DNA from: Lactobacillus sp. ESL0700
Lineage (GTDB): Bacteria > Bacillota > Bacilli > Lactobacillales > Lactobacillaceae
Assembly: GCF_029392095.1 (NCBI RefSeq)
Contig: NZ_CP113930.1
Coordinates: 186,001 to 250,000 of the forward strand
Length of the DNA stretch: 64,000 nt
Direction of reading: 5' to 3'
The translations under genes and the position numbers were made by a program. Below the pieces are notes generated by a model that saw only the letters and a list, made by a program, of their open reading frames with translations, was not told the origin of the DNA and did no database searches. The number at the start of each line of letters is the position of its first letter. The stretch's first letter is position 1. This document shows, piece by piece, positions 1-8,880 of the stretch.

Positions 1-1
1 T

Positions 2-721
2 GAAAATCGTAAAATAAAAAAGCACCGTTTGCTTAGAACTGGCAATATTAGTAAAGTTACGGTACAAGACCAACAGTTTTTGCTTGATTATGGCCTGAAA
101 AAAATCATTGATTTGCGTTCACCAGCAGAGTGCGAAATTAATCCTGATAAAACACTCGCTGGCGTTGAACATTATCAATTGCCATTAGGAGTTGAAGATA
201 ATACTTCTGGTGGTGGTAGCCATATCGAAGAAAACAAGGCCAAGTATCGCCTGGATCAGTATGCAGGATTAAAAATGATGTGTGCGCGTTATCGTAAGCA
301 CATTTTAAATAAGAGTAGCCAAGATAGTTTTCATCAAATTTTGCAATTGATTGCTAGCCAAGACCAAGGCGCAATTTTGTATCATTGTTCAGAAGGCAAG
401 GACAGAACTGGCTTAGTGACGCTGCTGATTTTGCATGTTTTAGGGGTCGACCCTGAAACAATTCGGCAAGATTATTTATATTCAAATTACATGTTAAATG
501 AATATCGCGCTGTCCGCGATCGTCGGTTTAAACGCAATGGCGAAAACGACAAGTTTCGCGCTAATATGCGTGTTTTGGGCTCAGTCAGCGATGCGTTCTT
601 GGATACTAGCCTGATTACAATTAATGAAGAATATGGCGGTTTGGACGCTTACCTTGAACAAGCAGTAGGAATTACAGCGCAAGTTCAAGATGATATTAGA
701 AATAAATATTTGGAAAAGTAG
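2..721 (+). CDS. Tyrosine/serine protein phosphatase, 5' end cut by window edge
   Basis: The reading frame is open to the left edge, and the residues before the first possible start (TTG at 29) continue the family pattern, so the true start lies upstream. The P-loop HCSEGKDRTG is encoded at about 382-411. It holds the nucleophilic Cys and phosphate-binding Arg of dual-specificity phosphatases of the Y_phosphatase3 family (PTP/LipA-like). Such enzymes are cytosolic or secreted phosphatases acting on phosphotyrosine, phosphoserine or phosphoinositides; the substrate here cannot be told. The N-terminal NFRDLGG-like element expected in this family would lie outside the window. The apbE-like gene starts 8 bases downstream and is probably cotranscribed. 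Confidence 0.85.
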   Translation, partial: ENRKIKKHRLLRTGNISKVTVQDQQFLLDYGLKKIIDLRSPAECEINPDKTLAGVEHYQLPLGVEDNTSGGGSHIEENKAKYRLDQYAGLKMMCARYRKHILNKSSQDSFHQILQLIASQDQGAILYHCSEGKDRTGLVTLLILHVLGVDPETIRQDYLYSNYMLNEYRAVRDRRFKRNGENDKFRANMRVLGSVSDAFLDTSLITINEEYGGLDAYLEQAVGITAQVQDDIRNKYLEK

Positions 722-729
722 GTATAGCA

Positions 730-1659
730 ATGATTGATGATTTAGCATTAGAACAAGCAGTTGGTCAACATCACGCCTTAGGGACGTCAATTACGTTACA
801 GATTTTTGGCACGCAAGATCAAGACGTCATTAATAAGTCCTTTGACTTAATCGATCATTATGAAGACTTATTGACGGTTAACCGTGATCAATCTGAGGTA
901 ATGAGTGTTAACCATGCTGCTGGAAAGCACCCAGTGCAAGTATCCAGTGGCACTTACAGCTTGATTAAGTTAGCTGTAAAAGAAAGCCGAGCCAACTTTG
1001 GCTTTAACGCATTGATTGGGCCAGTGGTTAAGCTGTGGGCAATTGGGTTTAAGGGTGCGCACGTGCCAACTGACGCCCAAATTAAAGAAAAAATGAAATT
1101 AATCGACCCGTTCAATGTCGAACTTGACGATAATAATCAATCTGTCTTTTTGACTAAAGAAGGAATGGAACTTGACCTTGGCGGGATTGCCAAGGGCTGG
1201 ATTGCTGACAGAATTCGGGACTTCTGGCATGCTTATGGCGTTAATGCCGGGATTATTAACCTTGGCGGCAACATTCTGCTGGTTGGTGATTCGCCTAAAA
1301 GAGTTAGCGGGCAGTGGTCAGTAGGTGTTCAAGACCCCAAAGAAAAGCGTGGTAAAAATATTACTTCGGTAATGGTACCTAAATGTTCAGCAGTTACTAG
1401 TGGCACGTATGAGCGCTACTTAGTTGTTGATGGGCATAAGTATCACCACTTAATTGACCCGCGGACTGGTTATCCAGTAGAAACTGATTTGGCTGGGGTG
1501 ACTACCTTTACCAAGGATTCAGTTGAAGCCGAAATTGAATGTAAACGACTATTTTTTGCTGGACATCCAATTGAGGGTTGGCATGATGATCCCGATCGTG
1601 TTGGGGCAATTTTTGTTTATAATGACGAACATGTCGAGTATGACAATTTTAATAATTAA
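730..1659 (+). CDS. apbE: FAD:protein FMN transferase (ApbE family), cytosolic
   Basis: 309 residues, the usual ApbE length. Family signatures are visible in order: LGTSITLQIFG near the N-terminus, DLGGIAKGW in the middle, NLGGN just after it, and SGTYERY with HHLIDPRTGYP near the C-terminus, which form the FAD and Mg binding site. ApbE transfers FMN from FAD onto a Thr/Ser of FMN-binding domains. No signal peptide or lipobox is present, so it should act in the cytosol. That matches the flavoprotein at 23004-24830, which also lacks a signal peptide and carries an FMN_bind domain with the acceptor motif. It follows the phosphatase by 8 bases and ends at a strong hairpin terminator. Confidence 0.93.
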   Translation: MIDDLALEQAVGQHHALGTSITLQIFGTQDQDVINKSFDLIDHYEDLLTVNRDQSEVMSVNHAAGKHPVQVSSGTYSLIKLAVKESRANFGFNALIGPVVKLWAIGFKGAHVPTDAQIKEKMKLIDPFNVELDDNNQSVFLTKEGMELDLGGIAKGWIADRIRDFWHAYGVNAGIINLGGNILLVGDSPKRVSGQWSVGVQDPKEKRGKNITSVMVPKCSAVTSGTYERYLVVDGHKYHHLIDPRTGYPVETDLAGVTTFTKDSVEAEIECKRLFFAGHPIEGWHDDPDRVGAIFVYNDEHVEYDNFNN

Positions 1660-1662
1660 TTT

Positions 1663-1710
1663 AAACAGCTATCACACAATTTTTACCAATTGTGTAATAG
1701 CTGTTTTTGT
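1663..1710 (+). terminator. Intrinsic terminator after apbE
   Basis: Long stem: AACAGCTATCACACAATT pairs with AATTGTGTAATAGCTGTT (one mismatch) around a short TTTACC loop, followed by a T tract. Confidence 0.85.
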
Positions 1711-1898
1711 ATAGCTCTAAGAGTAATTGGATTTTAGAAATTATTCTGGTTCTTTATGTTTCTTGTACATAAATTAACAATATACTTTTAAAAAGTAAGC
1801 ATTAAACTTGCCAAAAATAGTTATTAGTCAGTAAACTTGTAAATGCTGCATGCAGAAATTTTATTTAATCGAATTTTACAAGTAAGAAAGGGAAACTT

Positions 1899-2453
1899 AT
1901 GAAGAAGAGTGTAATTTTAACAGCCGCAATGACATTAATAGCTAGTCTCGGTGTATCAACCGGTGTAGTTAAAGCTGCTGACAATCCAACTAAAGATAGT
2001 AATACTAAAGTTGCTGTTCAAGCAGGCACACTGACACTAGGTAACGTATCAGACTTTAGCTTTAGTTCTTCAGTTGAAGCAATTGCTAATGGCGACACAA
2101 CTGCTAGTTTGACTGCAGATGGTTCTATTGAAACTGCTGATAATCGCGGTCTAGGTACTGATACTAACTGGACTTTATCTGCTGCACCAACACAGTTAAC
2201 AGATGCCAAGGGTCATGCTTTAAAGGCTTCCAGCTTAACAATTAATGGTGTAACGACATCTGTTATTGATGGTACTAATAGTGTTGAAGTTGCTAGCGGC
2301 AATAAGGAAGGTACAATTACTACCCCATTAACTGCTGCCAATACTTCAATTGCGCTTCAAAAAGATGACCAAGTTTTTGCTGGTGATTACACTGGTACGA
2401 TTACTTGGACATTAAGTGGTACACCTAAAGATACAACTAATTCTGCTGAATAA
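1899..2453 (+). CDS. WxL domain cell-surface protein
   Basis: 184 residues with a Sec signal peptide (KK at 2-3, hydrophobic core, probable cleavage after A26 or A27). The mature part is Thr/Ser/Ala-rich. It has the two WxL motifs that define the family: NWTL near the middle and TWTLSGTP near the C-terminus. WxL domains bind peptidoglycan non-covalently and attach proteins to the Gram-positive surface. The RBS is aagaaaggg before ATG. The gene for its likely partner, a DUF916/DUF3324 protein, starts 2 bases after the stop, so the two are one unit. Almost the whole protein is the WxL domain, so no separate effector domain is seen. Confidence 0.9.
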   Translation: MKKSVILTAAMTLIASLGVSTGVVKAADNPTKDSNTKVAVQAGTLTLGNVSDFSFSSSVEAIANGDTTASLTADGSIETADNRGLGTDTNWTLSAAPTQLTDAKGHALKASSLTINGVTTSVIDGTNSVEVASGNKEGTITTPLTAANTSIALQKDDQVFAGDYTGTITWTLSGTPKDTTNSAE

Positions 2454-2455
2454 TC

Positions 2456-3478
2456 ATGAATTTTACTAGTGAACGTAAGCGACTTGGCTTTATCTTTATT
2501 GCAGCAGCCCTGTTTTTGTTTAGTCTAATTGGAGGTAGACAAACAGTAAACGCCGCGGAAAGCTTTTCCGTTAAGGTTGCCGGCAGTAATTCTTCCTACA
2601 TTGAACGCCAAGTCAAGCCGAAACAAAATCTTCGTGTTAAACTCGTTTTTGTTAATAATAGTGCCAAAGTGCAGACAGTTAATGTGTCACCTAATCAAGC
2701 TATTACTGGTGATAATGGCTTAGTGCAGTATAATCTGGCTAATCCGGGCAAGCGATATTTTGGCCAAAACAATTTTGGGCAAATGACAAGCGGGCCACGC
2801 CGCATTAAGCTGGCTGCGCATGCTCAAGTCAGTAAAACCTATGTTATTAAAGTTCCGCGTAAAGCTTTCAAGGGTGTTTTAGCTGGTGGCTTTTATGTTT
2901 CGCAAATTACTAAGCCGCAAAAAGATAAAAAAGCTGCAGGACAAAAGGCAGTGATGGGATACCGCAATGTTTATTCTTATGCGATTCCGGTGATTTTGCG
3001 TGAAAGTAAGCAAGTGGTGCATACTAAGTTAGCGATGCCTAAGGTCATGACAAAAGTGGATCGGAGTAATCCCTTTATTATTGTCCGGCTAGCAAACGAG
3101 ACACCGACGATGTTTGGTCAGCTGGATGTCACAACTAAGGTTGTGGATCCACGGACTAAGAAGTCAGTGTTCGTGCAAACTAAGAAAAATCTGGCACTGG
3201 CGCCATTAAGCTATTTTGACAATCATGTTTTACTTGATAAAAAGTTGTCTAGTGGCACTTATAACCTGCTGGTAACAGCACAGTCAGGAGCTCGGCACTG
3301 GCAATTTAAGCAAAAAGTTGAGATTGATGCTAAATTAGCGCAGGCTGCTAGTCAAAAAGATCATTCGCCAAAAGACCATAAAATTTGGTTGTGGCTAGCG
3401 ATTGGTGTAGCAGTAATTGTGATGCTCCTCATGCTCAGTGGCATGTATTATTTAGGCAAACGTCACAGTAAAAATTAA
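2456..3478 (+). CDS. WxL-associated membrane protein (DUF916/DUF3324)
   Basis: 340 residues. A signal peptide (hydrophobic stretch about 12-30, cleavage near NAA-ES) is followed by a DUF916-like beta domain. That domain has the typical IERQVKPKQNLRVKL opening and NNS and TGD(N/G) elements. A DUF3324-like domain follows, and a C-terminal transmembrane helix (about 310-333) ends in a short basic tail, KRHSKN. Proteins of this class (WxLIP) anchor in the membrane and bind WxL proteins and peptidoglycan. It is transcriptionally and probably translationally coupled to the WxL gene just upstream. Together the pair is a minimal cassette; most described loci carry several WxL genes. Confidence 0.88.
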   Translation: MNFTSERKRLGFIFIAAALFLFSLIGGRQTVNAAESFSVKVAGSNSSYIERQVKPKQNLRVKLVFVNNSAKVQTVNVSPNQAITGDNGLVQYNLANPGKRYFGQNNFGQMTSGPRRIKLAAHAQVSKTYVIKVPRKAFKGVLAGGFYVSQITKPQKDKKAAGQKAVMGYRNVYSYAIPVILRESKQVVHTKLAMPKVMTKVDRSNPFIIVRLANETPTMFGQLDVTTKVVDPRTKKSVFVQTKKNLALAPLSYFDNHVLLDKKLSSGTYNLLVTAQSGARHWQFKQKVEIDAKLAQAASQKDHSPKDHKIWLWLAIGVAVIVMLLMLSGMYYLGKRHSKN

Positions 3479-3483
3479 ATAAA

Positions 3484-3523
3484 ACAAAAGGACAAAGCGT
3501 AAAAACGTCTTGTCCTTTTTATG
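3484..3523. terminator. Bidirectional terminator between WxL cassette and cvpA
   Basis: AAAAGGACAA...TTGTCCTTTTT stem-loop with an A tract on one side and a T tract on the other. It lies between two convergent genes. Confidence 0.8.
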
Positions 3524-3535
3524 TTGTTAAAAATT

Positions 3536-4072
3536 TTAAGCAGTTGTCCGGCTAATACTGAAGATGCTGTTAAACACGCCGTTAGATAATCCTGGTGTGT
3601 TGTAAATGATAAACCGCAAAAATGATGAATCAAGCGTCTGCTGGATGAACCACGGATTTTGCAGCGCGTTAAGCATTGACAAAATAATATAGACGAAAAA
3701 GTAACTGGCCACAAAGGATACGATAGCGCCCAATACCCCATCTAAAATACTACCAAAGTTAGTGGCGTGGGGATTTTTACTTGGTACCCAACCCTTGAAA
3801 ATTTTGACCACTATTTTACCGACAAATAGTAAAATAAAGAAGGCAATAAAGCGAAACAAAATTAAATTTGTGCTCGGCGCTAAAGTTGTTTGTATATTTT
3901 GTCCGGTAATCTGGCCATAAAGCCAGTTCCCCAGCGGATTTTGAAATAAAATTGCAACGATAAAAACAATCGCGGCAAAAATCAAATTAATAATTAATTT
4001 GGTAAAGCCTGTTTGGTAACCCTTGTAGGTTTTTAGAGCCAAATAGGCTAAAACAATTAAAGTAACAATCAT
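3536..4072 (-). CDS. CvpA family membrane protein
   Basis: 178 residues with about four hydrophobic helices. The N-terminus matches CvpA family proteins: a first helix, then KTYKGYQTGFTKLI, then a second helix ending in FQNPLG. CvpA was first named for colicin V production; its molecular role in Gram-positives is not settled, with links to envelope stress and septation. The gene is divergent from rsmG across a 159-base promoter region and convergent with the WxL cassette. Confidence 0.85.
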   Translation of the reverse strand: MIVTLIVLAYLALKTYKGYQTGFTKLIINLIFAAIVFIVAILFQNPLGNWLYGQITGQNIQTTLAPSTNLILFRFIAFFILLFVGKIVVKIFKGWVPSKNPHATNFGSILDGVLGAIVSFVASYFFVYIILSMLNALQNPWFIQQTLDSSFLRFIIYNTPGLSNGVFNSIFSISRTTA

Positions 4073-4121
4073 GTTTATCTCCTTTGCCGTATATTATAGC
4101 TTATTTTTGCACATTTAGACT

Positions 4122-4150
4122 TTGACGATTGCCTAAAAATACTTCATAAT
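4122..4150 (+). promoter_or_regulatory. Likely sigma-A promoter for rsmG-noc-parAB
   Basis: TTGACG (4122-4127), a 17-base spacer and CATAAT (4145-4150), 82 bases before the rsmG start. Confidence 0.6.
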
Positions 4151-4205
4151 TAAAGAGATGTAATGGCTTTACAATAAGCTGTTTTTGGCGTTAAATTTAT
4201 AGAGT

Positions 4206-4231
4206 GTGAAACAAGGTTTCACGGGTGAAAA
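4206..4231. promoter_or_regulatory. Three parS-like half-sites overlapping the rsmG start
   Basis: GTGAAAC (4206-4212), GTTTCAC (4216-4222) and GTGAAA (4225-4230) lie in a row just before and into the rsmG start codon. They are the arms of the parS palindrome TGTTTCACGTGAAACA, but the order and spacing differ from a canonical site (a 2-base insertion in the CACGTG centre). A role in ParB or Noc binding is inference only. Confidence 0.35.
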
Positions 4232-4954
4232 ATGAATCCTGAACAATTTGTCCAAGAATTATCAAAACATAATTTTGAATTAAGTGAAAAGCAAATCAAA
4301 CAATTTAAACTTTATTTTACTAACTTGGTGACGGCGAATGAGCACGTTAATCTGACGCGGATTACTGCAGAAGAAGATATCTACTTAAAGCACTTTTTCG
4401 ATAGCATTACGCCGCTGTTTGTCTTTAGCTCAGTCTTTAAGCCGGGTGCTACCTTATGTGATGTTGGTGCCGGAGCCGGTTTTCCGTCAATTCCGTTAAA
4501 GATTTTAATGCCGGAATTACAGGTAACGATTGTTGATTCGCTAGGTAAAAGGCTAACCTTTTTGCAAGATTTAGTTAGCAAGCTGGACCTAGAGGGTGTA
4601 ACCTTAGTCCATGGTCGCGCTGAAGATGTCGGTCAAAATAAATTGTATCGCGAGCAGTTTGACATTGTTACGGCGCGCGCAGTTGCTAATATGGCGGTAT
4701 TAAGTGAATATTGCCTGCCGCTGGTTAAAGCAAACGGTTATTTCGTGGCTTTGAAAGGACCCAAGGCTGAAAGTGAACTGAAAGACAGTCAAAAGGCAGT
4801 TAAAGTCTTAGGCGGTAAGGTAATTGCTGATGAGGAATTAACTTTGCCCGAAAGCGATGAAGAACGCACACTTATTCTTGTTCAAAAAGTGCAGGCCACA
4901 CCTAAGAAATATCCTCGGCAAGCGGGCACACCGCACCGAAAACCAATTCATTAA
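4232..4954 (+). CDS. rsmG: 16S rRNA (guanine-N7)-methyltransferase RsmG (GidB)
   Basis: 240 residues, full length. The SAM-binding loop DVGAGAGFP is at residues 77-85, preceded by the family element [34 protein letters not shown] is the usual RsmG C-terminus. It methylates G527 of 16S rRNA; loss of RsmG in other bacteria gives low-level streptomycin resistance. It heads the noc-parA-parB block, the common Firmicutes arrangement near the replication origin. noc follows after 14 bases. Confidence 0.96.
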   Translation: MNPEQFVQELSKHNFELSEKQIKQFKLYFTNLVTANEHVNLTRITAEEDIYLKHFFDSITPLFVFSSVFKPGATLCDVGAGAGFPSIPLKILMPELQVTIVDSLGKRLTFLQDLVSKLDLEGVTLVHGRAEDVGQNKLYREQFDIVTARAVANMAVLSEYCLPLVKANGYFVALKGPKAESELKDSQKAVKVLGGKVIADEELTLPESDEERTLILVQKVQATPKKYPRQAGTPHRKPIH

Positions 4955-4968
4955 TAGGGGGACTCTAT

Positions 4969-5817
4969 ATGTCAATCTTTTCTTCTTTACGACATCATGA
5001 TGAAATTCCTAAAGATAAACAAATTAAAGATATTGAATTAACTAAAATTAAAGCAAATTCTTACCAACCGCGCCGCGAATTCTCAGATAAGTCAATTCGG
5101 GAATTGGCATCAACTCTTGATAAAGATGGCCTTCTGCAGCCGATTATCGTGCGCGAACAAGGCGATAATTATGAGATTATTGCCGGCGAACGGCGGTACC
5201 GTGCTGCCAAGCATCTTGCATGGGAGACAATTCCAGCAATTGTGAACAACATGGATGATAGCCAAGCCGCTTCTTTTGCCTTGATTGAAAACTTGCAGCG
5301 TGAGGATTTGAACCCGATTGATGAGGCTCAAGCTTACGATAATTTAATGAAATTAAACAATTTGACGCAAACAAGCTTGGCTAAAAATATCGGCAAGTCA
5401 CAATCGTATGTTGCTAATAAATTACGGTTGTTAAAATTAACGCCTAAGGTGCAAAGCTATTTAGCTAGTGGTCAAATATCACCGCGCCATGGCCGGTGTC
5501 TTGTCGGTCTTAGTGAGAAGGATCAGGGCCGAGTTTTAGATGAGATTTTAGCCAATAACCTAAACGTTAACGATACTGAGAAGATTGTCAAAGACGTCGA
5601 CGGCTATTTTATTAATAAAGAAAAGCGGGCTAAGGATCAAGAGAAGGCTGAACAGACCAAGCGAGCTGTTAGCCGCATTCCTAAGGATTTGCAAGTGCAG
5701 ATTAATACGATTAAGCGCGCTGTTAAGCTAGCTAAGGAATCGGGCATTAAGGTCAAAGTTAAGGAAAATAACGATCCTAATGATTATATGATTACAATTG
5801 AGTTGAAGAGAAAATAG
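4969..5817 (+). CDS. noc: Nucleoid occlusion protein Noc (ParB paralogue)
   Basis: 282 residues. The N-terminal CTP-binding ParB domain includes QPRREF at 33-38 and GERRYRAA at 73-80, followed by a helix-turn-helix (about 115-165) and a C-terminal dimerisation domain. The short N-terminus MSIFSSLR could form the amphipathic membrane-targeting helix typical of Noc. Noc binds NBS sites and keeps the division septum off the chromosome. It is assigned as noc and not parB because it precedes parA and a second ParB with the Spo0J N-terminus GLGRGIEALF follows parA. The RBS is aggggga. Confidence 0.9.
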   Translation: MSIFSSLRHHDEIPKDKQIKDIELTKIKANSYQPRREFSDKSIRELASTLDKDGLLQPIIVREQGDNYEIIAGERRYRAAKHLAWETIPAIVNNMDDSQAASFALIENLQREDLNPIDEAQAYDNLMKLNNLTQTSLAKNIGKSQSYVANKLRLLKLTPKVQSYLASGQISPRHGRCLVGLSEKDQGRVLDEILANNLNVNDTEKIVKDVDGYFINKEKRAKDQEKAEQTKRAVSRIPKDLQVQINTIKRAVKLAKESGIKVKVKENNDPNDYMITIELKRK

Positions 5818-5832
5818 GAAGGCGGAGCAAAA

Positions 5833-6612
5833 ATGGTAAAAGTAATTTCGGTTGCTAACCAAAAGGGTGGTGTTGGTAAAACAACGACGACAATTAACTT
5901 GTCGGCAGCTCTGGCTGAACGTGGCTATCATGTCTTAATTATTGATATTGACCCCCAGGGGAACTTGACTTCCGGAATGGGAATTGAGAAGTCGGAAATC
6001 AATGATGATATTTATAGCGTACTGATTAATGACGTACCGTTAAAAGACACTATTTTCCATACTTCAAATCGGAATCTTGATTTAGTGCCAGCAACAATTA
6101 ACTTGTCTGGGGCAGAAACAGAACTAATTAGCATGATGGCGCGGGAAACTCGGCTGAAGTCGGCGATTGATGTTGTCAGCAGTGACTATGATTTCATTTT
6201 TATTGATTGTCCGCCGTCTCTTGGACAGCTGTCAATCAATGCCTTTACGGCATCGGACTCGATTTTGATTCCGGTTCAAAGTGAGTATTACGCAATGGAA
6301 GGTTTAAGCCAGCTGCTAAATACAATTCGCTTAGTGCAAAAGCACTTTAACAAGGATTTAGGTGTTGAAGGCGTTCTGTTGACGATGCTGGATGCGCGGA
6401 CTAACTTGGGCGCTGAGGTAGTCAAGGAAGTTCAATCATACTTTGCTAAAAAGGTATACAAGACGATTATTCCGCGAATTACTAAATTAGCAGAAGCACC
6501 AAGTTATGGTCAATCGATTGCAGAATATGCTCCTAATTCCCGTGGTGCAAAGGTTTATGATGATTTGGCAAAAGAGGTGCTAAAGAATAATGGCAAGAGA
6601 CTCAAGAAATAA
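5833..6612 (+). CDS. parA: Chromosome-partitioning ATPase ParA (Soj)
   Basis: 259 residues. The deviant Walker A KGGVGKTT is at 11-18, followed by the A' motif DIDPQGN and the Walker B region FIFIDCPPSLG. ParA binds DNA as an ATP dimer and works with ParB-parS in origin segregation and control of DnaA. It starts 15 bases after noc, behind the RBS aaggcgga, and its 3' end overlaps parB by 23 bases, so the two are translationally coupled. Confidence 0.96.
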   Translation: MVKVISVANQKGGVGKTTTTINLSAALAERGYHVLIIDIDPQGNLTSGMGIEKSEINDDIYSVLINDVPLKDTIFHTSNRNLDLVPATINLSGAETELISMMARETRLKSAIDVVSSDYDFIFIDCPPSLGQLSINAFTASDSILIPVQSEYYAMEGLSQLLNTIRLVQKHFNKDLGVEGVLLTMLDARTNLGAEVVKEVQSYFAKKVYKTIIPRITKLAEAPSYGQSIAEYAPNSRGAKVYDDLAKEVLKNNGKRLKK

Positions 6613-7477
6613 AGAACCAAAGAAAAAGGGCGGCCTTGGTCGTGGTATTGAAGCCTTATTTGAGGATGAGCCCCAGGTTGAAGAAACCGAAGAAGAAATT
6701 CTCGACCTTGACCTAAGTGATATTCGGCCTAACCCATACCAGCCGCGGAAGAACTTTGATGACAAAGCATTAAAGGAATTAGCTGATTCAATTAAAGAAA
6801 ATGGTGTCTTTCAACCAATTATTGTGCGCAAGTCAGTTAACGGCTACGAGATTATTGCGGGTGAGCGGCGCTTTCGGGCATCAAAATTAGCTAAAAAGAC
6901 GACTATTCCAGCAATTGTACGTGACTTTGACGAAGGTCAAATGATGGAAGTTGCCGTTTTGGAAAACTTGCAGCGTGAGGATTTATCTCCACTTGAGGAA
7001 GCTCAGGCTTACGAAATGCTGCAAAAGAACTTGGGCTTAACGCAAGAAGAAGTTTCCAAACGGATGGGCAAGTCGCGGCCATATATTGCTAATTATTTGC
7101 GCTTGTTGACTTTGCCAACAAAGACCAAGCACTTGCTGCAACACGGACAATTATCAATGGGTCAAGCCAGAACTTTGTTGGGACTCAAGAACAAAGATAA
7201 GATTGACGAAGTTGCAAAGCAAGTTGTTAAGGAAGGCATGCCAGTGCGTAAAGTTGAGGCATTGGTAGCGCAATTGAATGCTAAAAAGCAAACTAAGAAA
7301 ACACCACATAAGTCTGCTTTTATTCGGGCTAGTGAACACCAATTGGCCGATAAGTTAGGCTCAACGGTTAATATTTCAGAAAGCAAGAAGGGTAAGGGTC
7401 ATTTATCAATCGGCTTTAGCTCGGTTGACGAATTGAACCGGATTCTTGATATTTTGGGTGTTGATCTTGATGAATAA
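6590..7477 (+). CDS. parB: Chromosome-partitioning protein ParB (Spo0J)
   Basis: 295 residues. The N-terminus has the ParA-stimulating basic segment and GLGRGIEALF. The CTPase domain carries NPYQPRKNF and GERRFRA, followed by a helix-turn-helix around SKRMGKSRPYIANYLRLL and a C-terminal dimer domain ending HLSIGFSSVDELNRILDIL. It loads at parS and slides as a CTP clamp. The start ATG lies inside the end of parA. The stop overlaps the DUF951 start. Confidence 0.96.
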   Translation: MARDSRNKEPKKKGGLGRGIEALFEDEPQVEETEEEILDLDLSDIRPNPYQPRKNFDDKALKELADSIKENGVFQPIIVRKSVNGYEIIAGERRFRASKLAKKTTIPAIVRDFDEGQMMEVAVLENLQREDLSPLEEAQAYEMLQKNLGLTQEEVSKRMGKSRPYIANYLRLLTLPTKTKHLLQHGQLSMGQARTLLGLKNKDKIDEVAKQVVKEGMPVRKVEALVAQLNAKKQTKKTPHKSAFIRASEHQLADKLGSTVNISESKKGKGHLSIGFSSVDELNRILDILGVDLDE

Positions 7478-7739
7478 AGATATTGCTTATAATTTGGCTG
7501 ATACCGTTCAAATGAAAAAGCCTCATGCTTGCAAAGTTAACGATTGGGAAGTTTTGCGGCTGGGTGCGGATATCAGACTCAAGTGCATGGGCTGCGGACA
7601 TGTGGTGTTGATGCCGCGCGGCAAGTTTACTCATAATTTGAAAAAGATTTTGACTAAAGCAAATGATCCGGTCAATCATAAAAAGGAATTTTATGTTCCT
7701 AAAGATGAAATTATCAGACCGGGTTCTAAACAAGAATAA
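7470..7739 (+). CDS. DUF951 family zinc-knuckle-like protein
   Basis: 89 residues starting MNKDIAYNLAD, with the ATG overlapping the parB stop by 8 bases. A longer in-frame start at 7446 exists but lies inside parB and adds residues foreign to the family. DUF951 hallmarks are present: VQMKKPHACKVNDWEVLRLGADIRLKC with CMGCGH as a small Cys cluster. The function is unknown. The position between parB and ychF is conserved in Lactobacillales. It is possibly a nucleic-acid-binding protein by fold, which is not proven. Confidence 0.9.
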   Translation: MNKDIAYNLADTVQMKKPHACKVNDWEVLRLGADIRLKCMGCGHVVLMPRGKFTHNLKKILTKANDPVNHKKEFYVPKDEIIRPGSKQE

Positions 7740-7770
7740 GTAAGATTTTAAATAGAAAAAGAGGATAAAG

Positions 7771-8871
7771 ATGTCATTAACTGCTGGGATTGTTGGCTTG
7801 CCGAATGTTGGTAAGTCCACGTTATTTAATGCAATTACTAAAGCTGGAGCCGAGATGGCCAACTATCCGTTTGCGACGATTGAGCCAAATGTGGGGATGG
7901 TTGAAGTGCCTGATAAGCGGCTTGCGCGGATTCAGGAACTCATTCCGGCTAAGAAAATTGTCCATACTACTTTTGAATTTACTGATATTGCCGGACTAGT
8001 TAAGGGTGCGTCAAAGGGTGAAGGCTTAGGTAATAAGTTCCTTGAGAACATTCGTCAAACCGATGCCATCATTCACGTTGTGCGGGCTTTTGAAGATGAA
8101 AACATTACTTCCGTTACCGGTAAAGTTGATCCAGAAGAAGACATCAACACTATTAATTTGGAATTGGCAATTGCCGACCTTGATGCCGTTAACCGCCGAA
8201 TTAATAAGGTTAAGAAGATTGCCCAGCAAAATGACAAGGAAGCCAAGGCTGAATATGCAGTTTTGCAAAAAATTAAGCCAGTTTTGGAAGAAGGCAAAGC
8301 AGTTCGGTCAATTGAATTTACTGATGATGAACAAAAATTGGTCAAGGGCTTCTTCCTATTGACAGATAAGCCAGTGATTTATGTAGCTAACATTGCCGAA
8401 GAATCAATGGCTGATCCGGAAAGTGATGAATTCTATCAAATTGTTAAAAAGCATGCCGAGAGTGAAAATGCGGAATGCTTAGGTATTTCAGCTGCTACTG
8501 AAGAAGAAATTGCCGGCCTTGATGATGACGAAAAAGCCGAATTTTTGGAAGCAGAAGGTGTCACTGAATCCGGGCTTGACCGTTTAATCAGAGCTGCTTA
8601 CCACATCTTGGGCTTGCGGACATTCTTTACAGCTGGTGGCCCAGAAACTAGAGCTTGGACATTCCACGAAGGGATGAAGGCGCCACAAGTTGCTGGTGTT
8701 ATCCACTCAGACTTTGAACGTGGCTTTATTCGGGCCGAAGTTGTTTCATATACCGACTTAGATCAATTTGAAACCATGCAAAAGGTTAAGGAAGCTGGTA
8801 AATTACGTCTTGAAGGTAAGGACTATGAAGTTCAAGACGGCGACATTATTGAATTTAGATTTAACGTTTAG
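7771..8871 (+). CDS. ychF: Redox-responsive ATPase YchF (Obg/OLA1 family)
   Basis: 366 residues. The G1 loop GLPNVGKST is at 9-17, followed by G3 DIAGLVKGAS. An inserted coiled coil (about 130-180) and a C-terminal TGS domain complete the protein, with FFTAGGPETRAWTF and YEVQDGDIIEF marking the last domain. It is a ribosome-associated P-loop NTPase that prefers ATP over GTP and is linked to translation and oxidative stress. It follows DUF951 by 31 bases with RBS agagga. Confidence 0.97.
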   Translation: MSLTAGIVGLPNVGKSTLFNAITKAGAEMANYPFATIEPNVGMVEVPDKRLARIQELIPAKKIVHTTFEFTDIAGLVKGASKGEGLGNKFLENIRQTDAIIHVVRAFEDENITSVTGKVDPEEDINTINLELAIADLDAVNRRINKVKKIAQQNDKEAKAEYAVLQKIKPVLEEGKAVRSIEFTDDEQKLVKGFFLLTDKPVIYVANIAEESMADPESDEFYQIVKKHAESENAECLGISAATEEEIAGLDDDEKAEFLEAEGVTESGLDRLIRAAYHILGLRTFFTAGGPETRAWTFHEGMKAPQVAGVIHSDFERGFIRAEVVSYTDLDQFETMQKVKEAGKLRLEGKDYEVQDGDIIEFRFNV

Positions 8872-8880
8872 GACAAAATA

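Noticed and set aside
3475..3741. Minus-strand ORF of 88 residues overlapping cvpA
   Set aside because: It is in another frame of cvpA and shows no family or RBS; a shadow ORF.
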